Shown here: piece by piece, positions 57,980 through 64,000 of the stretch
How the letters are laid out: each line of letters starts with the position of its first letter
Position numbering within the stretch: position 1 is the first letter of the stretch
From: Leptospira broomii serovar Hurstbridge str. 5399
Lineage (GTDB): Bacteria > Spirochaetota > Leptospiria > Leptospirales > Leptospiraceae
Direction of reading: 5' to 3'
DNA length: 64,000 nt
NCBI RefSeq assembly: GCF_000243715.2
Contig: NZ_AHMO02000008.1
Span: forward strand, 124,001 to 188,000
Notes under the pieces: generated by a model
Database searches by the model: none
The model's input: the letters and a program-made list of their open reading frames with translations, nothing else
What the model was told of the DNA's origin: nothing
Program-made: the position numbers and the translations under genes

Positions 57980-60527
57980 ACGGTCCTCCTAGGCGAACCT
58001 GATTTTCTACGTACCGGAAATATTTCTTAGCTAAAGCGTCGGCAACCGCTTTCAACTGTAGGAAGATATCGTCCAACCATCGGCGCAAACCTCCTGCCGG
58101 ATCGGCGTATTCGAATAATCGTTTGGCATCCTCTTCCTTAAATCTAGCCACCAATTCGTTGAAAAGTCGAACTTCCTCCGGGAGCTCCCCGTTGACTCCG
58201 GGAATCATCAACGCGTTTTCTCGGATCCGCGATAATTGATACGCCAAGGACCTAGGATTCGTTTCGTCGAATATTAGAATATCTATCACCGACTCCGCTT
58301 CGATCCTATATTTATATCTTCTGCGATATGTTATTCGAATATCATTTACGTTTAATAGACTCTCGAAAACCCCTTTGTTATAAAGAGTCGTTTGGTTGAT
58401 TACTGAAAGTAATACTCTCGCTAAGAATTGAGAGCGTTCCAACCTTTTTCCCAAATCCAGGAAATAGTATCCTGTCTCTCGGCTCATATTCTCGGAGGAT
58501 AATCCGGATAAGGAAGAAAGTAGAGTGACTAAGATTTGCAGATATTCTAGAATTTCTCCGTAGGAAGAATCGCTCGGAGATTCGCTTTCAATCTGAGAAA
58601 TCAAATATCTGGTATCGTCGGAGATGCGATCCCGTACCGATTTAGTGGTCCGAACGAAGAAATTCAAATCGTGACGAATGCTTCCCGAGGAGTAATGCGA
58701 GGTAACCATCTCGTAGATTTTGTCCCGGACCGCTTCCAAGGACCCGGATCCAATTGCCTCCCCAAACCCTCCGGAAAAATTCGAAACTTGGTTTAAGATT
58801 CCTAGGAGAACGCCGGACTGGTCTCTTTCGTAGGACTCTTCCGATTCGAGAATTTTATTTACTCCCTCTCGAACGAGCCTAGCCATATTTTCCGCACGTT
58901 CCGCGTAACGTCCCATCCAGAACATATTATCCGCGACGCGACTTGGAACTCCAGCTCCCTTTCTTTTGAGAGGGATTCGTTCCACATTGCCCGGAAGAAG
59001 AGTGATATCCTTCTTTTCTTCCGACGATAAAATCCAAAGATCCTTGGATACGGCTCCTCTTTGGTTCGTGACAATAAGTTCGTCATGTTTAGGTGCCACA
59101 CGTACTAACCCGCCGGGCATACTTGTGTATCCGTTTTCGGAGAGGCAGGAAAAAGTTCTTAGAACCGATTTTCCTACCAGTAAGCCTTCCGAATTTCCGG
59201 AGAAAACCGGACAGGTTGATCCGCTTAGAATTTCCTGAGCCACGTATCTCTCAGACTTTGCGTTAACTTTCGCTCTCCACTCGTCCCGCTCGGATTGAGA
59301 AAGCTGGGACAAAAACACGGAGGGCTCGAAGGAAGAGCGAACGGCCGGCTTTAAAACGTATTTTTCGTAATTCGAAAAAACTTCCGCTCGGGAAGATTCT
59401 TCCCCCATCCAATGAGTCGTTACGTTCGGGAGAATTAAATCCTCCCCTAGATAAAATTTACATAATGCGGGCAAATAGGCGTGCAAAGCGCGATTTTCAA
59501 GAAAGCCCGAGCCGATAGGATTTGCGACTACGATCGTCCCCGCTCTTACCGCTCCTAAGATTCCGGGAACTCCCAATAAGGAATCTCCCTTTAATTCGAG
59601 CGGATCCATAAACCAATCATCGACGCGGCGAAAGATAACATCTACCTGCTGTAAGCCTTCCACCGTTTTTAAGAAAACCTTATTTTCGCGGACAGTCAGA
59701 TCTTCTGCTTGCGCCAGAGTAAAACCGAGATATCCGGCCAAGTACGCGTGTTCGAAATAGGTTTCATTTCCAGGTCCCGGCGTCAAAAGCACGATCAACG
59801 GATCGCGATCCTTTGCAGGAGACAAATTATATAATGTTTTTCTTAAGGATCTAAAATATAGAGCAACCCGATGGACTTGAGAATCACGATATACCGAAGG
59901 AAAAATTCTGGATAAAACGATTCGGTTTTCGAGAGCGTAACCGGATCCGGAAGGAGCCTGAACTCTATCTCCGATTACGAAAAAATTACCGTCCTTATCC
60001 CGACTGATATCCGTTGCGACGAACGCCAATCGAAACGTCGAATTATCATAAATCGGCGAGCATGCACGTAAAAATCCGCCGGAATGAAACAAAACTTGCG
60101 GAGGAATTTTACGTTCGTATAGAAGCTTTCGAGGACCATAAACGTCTTTGAGAATTTCGTCCAGCAATTCGGAGCGTTGGATCAAACCTCTTTCGATTTG
60201 ATCCCACTCTTTGCTTTCCATCAAAAGCGGGAATAAATCCAGGGACCAGATTCGTTCACGATCGTCGCCGTAAACATTATACGTGACTCCGTTCTCGCGA
60301 AGGATCCTGAGACTGTCTTCTTTTCTACGACGTAATTCCGAAGGTCCTAAATGATCGAAAGAACGAAGAAGAAAATCGTACTTTTCGCGATGGGTTCCTT
60401 GATGAGAACATACCTCGTCAAAAATTCCGGAGACTGGAAAATACCCGGATAGGAGACTATTGTTCTGGGAAGCTTGCTGGCTCATCTTCCGAGAGTCATT
60501 TTCCGGTCCGGTCCGGATTTTTTCCAT
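57972..60527 (-). CDS. Circularly permuted ATP-grasp/alpha-E fusion protein
   Basis: The 851 residues join two parts. About 35-525 is a circularly permuted ATP-grasp (DUF404/DUF407) enzyme: NGVTYNVYGDD, LLTPGPGNETYFEHAYLAGY, EDLTVRENKVFLKT, RRVDDWFMDPLEL, and GVPGILGAVRAGTIVVANPI with the glycine-rich loop. Residues 527-850 form the alpha-E (DUF403) domain, starting VPSRVADNMFWMGRYAERAE. In many bacteria the ATP-grasp, alpha-E and transglutaminase are three genes; here the first two are fused. A peptide-bond-forming (amidoligase) role is inferred from the family. An inner ATG at residue 15 is an alternative start. Confidence 0.88.
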   Translation of the reverse strand: MEKIRTGPENDSRKMSQQASQNNSLLSGYFPVSGIFDEVCSHQGTHREKYDFLLRSFDHLGPSELRRRKEDSLRILRENGVTYNVYGDDRERIWSLDLFPLLMESKEWDQIERGLIQRSELLDEILKDVYGPRKLLYERKIPPQVLFHSGGFLRACSPIYDNSTFRLAFVATDISRDKDGNFFVIGDRVQAPSGSGYALENRIVLSRIFPSVYRDSQVHRVALYFRSLRKTLYNLSPAKDRDPLIVLLTPGPGNETYFEHAYLAGYLGFTLAQAEDLTVRENKVFLKTVEGLQQVDVIFRRVDDWFMDPLELKGDSLLGVPGILGAVRAGTIVVANPIGSGFLENRALHAYLPALCKFYLGEDLILPNVTTHWMGEESSRAEVFSNYEKYVLKPAVRSSFEPSVFLSQLSQSERDEWRAKVNAKSERYVAQEILSGSTCPVFSGNSEGLLVGKSVLRTFSCLSENGYTSMPGGLVRVAPKHDELIVTNQRGAVSKDLWILSSEEKKDITLLPGNVERIPLKRKGAGVPSRVADNMFWMGRYAERAENMARLVREGVNKILESEESYERDQSGVLLGILNQVSNFSGGFGEAIGSGSLEAVRDKIYEMVTSHYSSGSIRHDLNFFVRTTKSVRDRISDDTRYLISQIESESPSDSSYGEILEYLQILVTLLSSLSGLSSENMSRETGYYFLDLGKRLERSQFLARVLLSVINQTTLYNKGVFESLLNVNDIRITYRRRYKYRIEAESVIDILIFDETNPRSLAYQLSRIRENALMIPGVNGELPEEVRLFNELVARFKEEDAKRLFEYADPAGGLRRWLDDIFLQLKAVADALAKKYFRYVENQVRLGGPYG

Positions 60528-60618
60528 CCTTTCGAACTGCTCGAGATCGTTTTTACGCGGAGGAAAAGCTCCTTCGGAGCAAATCTATATGTCCTTTTTT
60601 ACCGGCAAGAACGAATTC

Positions 60619-60645
60619 CGGAGGAGGCTCTCGAATCCTCCTCCG
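60619..60645. terminator. CGGAGGAGG/CCTCCTCCG hairpin
   Basis: A 9-bp perfect stem with a 9-nt loop lies 16 nt past the stop of the TonB-dependent receptor gene (minus strand). There is no obvious T-run, so it may be a weak terminator or mRNA-end hairpin. Confidence 0.55.
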
Positions 60646-60660
60646 AAACGGATCGAAAAT

Positions 60661-63078
60661 TTAATCCAATTTCAGGGTCGCCCCTATATTGATCTGACGG
60701 TACGGTCCTTGCTGGATTCCTACTGGGAGTCTTCCCGAAATGTACACACGATCTTCGAGATTTTTGCCATTCACAAATATCGACCACCTCCCTCCGGGAA
60801 CCTCGTAACCGAAGTCCGCGTTCCAAATCCCGTAGGCGGGTACCACTCCTTGGCTACCGTCGGCGCTCTGGTTTTTCGTGTTTTGCAAATCCGAATATTG
60901 TTTATCGAAATGTTGGTATTCGACTCTTACGTAAAACCCTCGAGGACTTTTTAATCCGATCGCAGTAATGACCGTCTGCATCGGAACGTATGGCAGATAG
61001 TTTCCGCTCGTATTCACTTTGATCACGTTTCCAGAGGAATTTACGCTGAATAACGGTTGATTCGTTACACCTACGGTTCCGTCCGGATTTTGAATCGTTC
61101 CTACGGGAACATATGTCGTTGAAATCGCATGGGTATAGGAATACGCGATTTCAAAAGGTATTTCCCAGCGAGACTCGGCGAATTTCCCGAAATCGAATAC
61201 GAAATTACTTTCCACACCTCGGTTAACCGACTTCCCGGCGTTGATCGGGACCGCCCCTATCGAGGAGCCGGCTTCATTCGTGTTTACTATCTGGTTGGAA
61301 AAGAATAAGGCATACGTACTTACTTGAGTATAAAAGTATTTTGTAATATTCCCCCTAAAACCCGTTTCGTAATTATTGGATCTTTCCGCATTCAGTTTAT
61401 ACCCCAACCCTAACGAAGGATTCAGGATGGTGGAGAAGGACGGAGGAGCAAAGGCGGTATGAGCGCCTGCAAACCACATGAACTTTTCCATCAAGTCATA
61501 GGTAATCCCGAAGCCCGGCAAAACGACTTTCGTATAACTTTCATTAGCCTGGTTTACTATAATATTTTGCCCGACCGTCGTAGCCAATCCGTAAGCTACG
61601 TCCGTAGTCGTCGCGAATTTTCGGTGAGTGAATACTCCCTGAGAAATATATTCGTAACGAACCCCCGGAATAATTTTCAATCGTTCGGTCAGCTTAATCG
61701 AGTCTTGAACATACGTAGCGTACGCTTTCGCATTCCGAGTCTGCTGTTGAGTCGTGAGTCCTTGGTTCATCGTCGGATACGGAAATTGATTATAAGCGGC
61801 GTTTACGGTTTCATAATGTGCCCTTGCGCCGACGGAGATTTCGTGCTCCACGCCGAATGTCGAAAACTTACCTTCCAGTTTCGTTTCCAATCCTCCCGTA
61901 CGAAAAAATTGGTGCCGATTCGGAGTGGTATTTAACATATAAATCACATCTCCCGGACTGTTCCCGATCGGAGCGGGGGCATATACTGCGAAGACGTTTC
62001 CGGTCGGCGGCGACGGGAGTCCCAACTCGTTCGGGCTATTATAGGAATAGGATTCCTGCTTAAAACCGAATCCGACATTCGTCCAATACGAACGAGTGAT
62101 CAATTTCCAATTTTCGTTGAACATATGATCGTGTCCGATGACTGCGGCCTGGCGTTCCACATGCTTTCTATCGAAACGAGCCGGGTTGATTTTCGGATCT
62201 TTCCAGTACAATCCTTGAGTTAATCCCAAGTAGGTGGCCTGCGAATCTTGTTGGTAGACTTGATACTTTAGAAAAACCGTATCCTTATCACCGATTTTTT
62301 GCATTAATTTAACGTTAAAATCGTTAACGTTAAATCCTTGATAATTCCTAAATCCGTTCCCTTGAGTATGTAAATAAGAAACGTCGTAAGCTGTATTCGT
62401 GTTTTGAACCGTCCCGCCGTATTGGACCAAATTGGAAGCGTATCCGTTGGTTCCCCCGATCAATTTCAAATTTAGAGTCGGTTTTTCGGGAGGTTTTCGA
62501 GTCACAAAATTCACGATACCGCCCAAGGTCGTTGGTCCGAATAAAATGGAACCGGAACCCTTAACGACCTCGACTCTTTCCATCCTATCGATATGAGGAA
62601 TAAAATAACTCTCGGGTTGTCCGTAGGGACTCAAAGAAGTAAAAACACCGTCTTCTAAAATGAGTGTCTTTCTAGATTCCTCGTTACTCACTCCTCGAAA
62701 AGCGATATTCGGCGTAAGACCGACCGCGTCTTGGTATCGAATCGTCGCACCGGGAACCCTTCTCAAGGCTTCCATCGAATCGATCGGGCTTGTTTCTTTC
62801 AGAATTTTCTTTCCGATGACGTTAGCCGATCCGGGGATTTTTTTTAGATCTTCGTCCTTGGACCCGATCACGTTGATCTGTCCGCTTTCTAAGAACTTAC
62901 GCCTCTTTTCATTTATATCTTCTTCTTCCTTGGAAGGCTGTTCCTTCGTTTCGGTTCCTTCTTTAGGTTTTTCTTCCCCGTTGCTCCCGTTCCCGTTCGG
63001 TTGGGAAAGGATTATGGAAATCGGAAGAAGAAGGAATAAACAAAGAATGAGCGTACGCAAACAGGATTTGTACGCCAT
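60661..63078 (-). CDS. TonB-dependent outer-membrane receptor (FecA-like)
   Basis: The ATG at 63078 overlaps the TGA of the imelysin-type gene (TGATG) and gives a signal peptide (MAYKSCLRTLILCLFLLLPI). The rest is a plug domain (VEVVKGSGSILFGPTTLGG, RVPGATIRYQDAVGLTPNIA) and a 22-strand-type barrel with GGTNGYASNLVQYG, ending ...YRQINIGATLKLD. Before the plug, ESGQINVIGSKDEDLKKIPG resembles a TonB-box linker. By family it takes up an iron chelate such as ferric citrate; the ligand is not readable. Pairing with an imelysin-family protein supports iron uptake. Confidence 0.87.
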   Translation of the reverse strand: MAYKSCLRTLILCLFLLLPISIILSQPNGNGSNGEEKPKEGTETKEQPSKEEEDINEKRRKFLESGQINVIGSKDEDLKKIPGSANVIGKKILKETSPIDSMEALRRVPGATIRYQDAVGLTPNIAFRGVSNEESRKTLILEDGVFTSLSPYGQPESYFIPHIDRMERVEVVKGSGSILFGPTTLGGIVNFVTRKPPEKPTLNLKLIGGTNGYASNLVQYGGTVQNTNTAYDVSYLHTQGNGFRNYQGFNVNDFNVKLMQKIGDKDTVFLKYQVYQQDSQATYLGLTQGLYWKDPKINPARFDRKHVERQAAVIGHDHMFNENWKLITRSYWTNVGFGFKQESYSYNSPNELGLPSPPTGNVFAVYAPAPIGNSPGDVIYMLNTTPNRHQFFRTGGLETKLEGKFSTFGVEHEISVGARAHYETVNAAYNQFPYPTMNQGLTTQQQTRNAKAYATYVQDSIKLTERLKIIPGVRYEYISQGVFTHRKFATTTDVAYGLATTVGQNIIVNQANESYTKVVLPGFGITYDLMEKFMWFAGAHTAFAPPSFSTILNPSLGLGYKLNAERSNNYETGFRGNITKYFYTQVSTYALFFSNQIVNTNEAGSSIGAVPINAGKSVNRGVESNFVFDFGKFAESRWEIPFEIAYSYTHAISTTYVPVGTIQNPDGTVGVTNQPLFSVNSSGNVIKVNTSGNYLPYVPMQTVITAIGLKSPRGFYVRVEYQHFDKQYSDLQNTKNQSADGSQGVVPAYGIWNADFGYEVPGGRWSIFVNGKNLEDRVYISGRLPVGIQQGPYRQINIGATLKLD

Positions 63079-64000
63079 CAATCTCCATCCCCTGTATGTC
63101 CTGATACTACGCCGCTACCCACGATAGCCGCGAGTTGCGTATTCAAAATCGTCAGTAAGGTATTTAATTGAGTCACGGCTTGTTTGATTGCGGCCATATT
63201 ACCTGCGCTAATACTGTTAAACGAATTTAACGTGGATTCTAAGAGGGAAATTTGAGCCTTTGCCTGGGTGTCCAGGGTAGGGCTATAAAAAGTTACGTAG
63301 TCGGAGAAACCGATCCCGCCACCCCCCAAGTAGAATGTTTTGAAGGAAGAAAGATTGTCCCGAAGGTTCTGTATGCTGTTGCCCGAAAAGCGGGACTCCG
63401 ACAAACTGAGATTGATAACGGAGCCGTTTCCTCCCTGGGCAAGACCGGCAGGCGCTTCCAACTTGCCGTCCTTCATCGTGCTTAATTCCCGAATAGCGCT
63501 GGCAAAGATCGTATTCAATGCTCCTGCGGAATTCGGAAAAACCGTCGACCCGTTACCGGCTGTCGCAAGCTGTTCCCCGTAAGGAGCGGTACCGTTCGGA
63601 GCCCAGGCGGCGGCAAGAGCGGCAACGTTTGCCGCATAATCGTTCACTAATGCCAATAAAAGTTGGTAGCGATTCGCACTCATGTCCGAGCAGGAAAGAG
63701 CACTAGCTCCGTAACTGGCAGGCTTTACATAAATGACATATTCGATAGCAGGGAGACCTTTCGCATCTTTATCTAAAGTGCCAATATAGGCTGCTGCCGT
63801 ACCGGAGAAGCCGGGAGATGCATCTAGATCGTCCATATCGCCGTTACTTGGCGGCGATTCCGGACTGACCGTCTTCGTCGCTTCTCCAGGCCAAGCATCG
63901 AATAGAGGGTAATATGTATTGGAAGGTCCGAAGCGATATAGCTCGACCTTTTTTACTGCGGAAATATTCGCAAGCCAGGAAGCCTGCACATTAGAGAGAG
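63078..64000 (-). CDS. Imelysin-family (LruB-like) iron-regulated protein (5' part missing)
   Basis: The frame runs from the window edge to TGA 63078, and at least 306 residues are visible. GLPAIEYVIYVKPA fits the imelysin GxHxxE region, but with proline in place of the usual histidine. YQLLLALVNDYAANVAALAA and STMKDGKLEAPAGLAQGG follow, then NLSLSESRFSGNSIQNLRDN as the second half of the helical bundle. Such proteins are periplasmic or lipid-anchored and work with iron receptors. LruB of pathogenic Leptospira is of this family, but its signal peptide is outside the window. Its stop overlaps the receptor gene's start. Confidence 0.8.
   Translation of the reverse strand, partial: LSNVQASWLANISAVKKVELYRFGPSNTYYPLFDAWPGEATKTVSPESPPSNGDMDDLDASPGFSGTAAAYIGTLDKDAKGLPAIEYVIYVKPASYGASALSCSDMSANRYQLLLALVNDYAANVAALAAAWAPNGTAPYGEQLATAGNGSTVFPNSAGALNTIFASAIRELSTMKDGKLEAPAGLAQGGNGSVINLSLSESRFSGNSIQNLRDNLSSFKTFYLGGGGIGFSDYVTFYSPTLDTQAKAQISLLESTLNSFNSISAGNMAAIKQAVTQLNTLLTILNTQLAAIVGSGVVSGHTGDGD

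Overview
This window looks like a chromosomal segment of a Leptospira species. Three things suggest it: the gene content (a large share of lipoproteins with relaxed spirochaetal lipoboxes, an N-acyl/outer-membrane-rich proteome, H+-pyrophosphatase, a DUF2225 protein, leptospiral conserved hypotheticals), the gene order, and protein sequences that resemble leptospiral orthologues from memory. By eye the base composition is more GC-rich than in the pathogenic P1 species, which may point to the P2 ('intermediate') group. That is an inference from reading, not a calculation. No phage, transposon, CRISPR array, rRNA or tRNA gene was found.

Layout. (1) 0-4.8 kb, minus strand: partial cheW, a membrane protein, a 31-residue ribosome-associated-type basic protein, and a run FYDLN-acid protein / miaA / hfq / SPFH-like protein / mannose-1-phosphate guanylyltransferase. 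This echoes the enterobacterial miaA-hfq-hflX-hflKC arrangement. miaA has no ATG, GTG or TTG start ahead of its P-loop. (2) 4.9-10.1 kb: pdxJ, a TPR lipoprotein, a carboxy-terminal processing protease and nadB. (3) 10.1-14.1 kb: two paralogous Omp85-like outer-membrane proteins with a DUF1566/Lcl-type lipoprotein between them. (4) 14.6-19.7 kb: biotin carboxyl carrier protein, biotin carboxylase and a PlsC-like acyltransferase in one coupled operon, then a secreted helical protein that may be FcpA-like and a DUF2225 protein. (5) 19.7-28.7 kb: truA coupled to an outer-membrane protein and a lipoprotein, an adenosine-kinase-like enzyme, prmA / PrsW-type protease / TonB-domain polytopic membrane protein, and glyS. 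(6) 29-37 kb: a metzincin-like lipoprotein, a GNAT, an FMN reductase, a REC-HATPase protein lacking a recognisable H-box, hppA and a TPR protein. (7) 37.2-47 kb: an envelope island, more AT-rich at its edges. It holds two TRL-like lipoproteins, further lipoproteins (one with HEARH), a lipoprotein alpha/beta hydrolase, a DUF4105 (Lnb-N-like) Cys/His enzyme apparently fused to an outer-membrane barrel, and four DUF3015 paralogues in two divergent pairs. (8) 47-57 kb: a TrmA/RlmD-type RNA methyltransferase, a SpoIID protein, an ABC transporter with an FtsX permease, pyrE and a fatty-acid desaturase. (9) 57-64 kb: transglutaminase plus a circularly permuted ATP-grasp/alpha-E fusion, then a TonB-dependent receptor coupled to an imelysin-family (LruB-like) protein that runs off the window.

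The best candidate for something undescribed is the 38.7-47 kb island. A DUF4105 domain with an apparent His/Cys pair sits on a C-terminal barrel, next to a lipoprotein hydrolase and four small secreted DUF3015 proteins that share four cysteines. Paralogous lipoproteins lie on both sides, and strong palindromes sit in the intergenic spaces. The miaA start anomaly and the ATP-grasp/alpha-E/transglutaminase pair also deserve checks.
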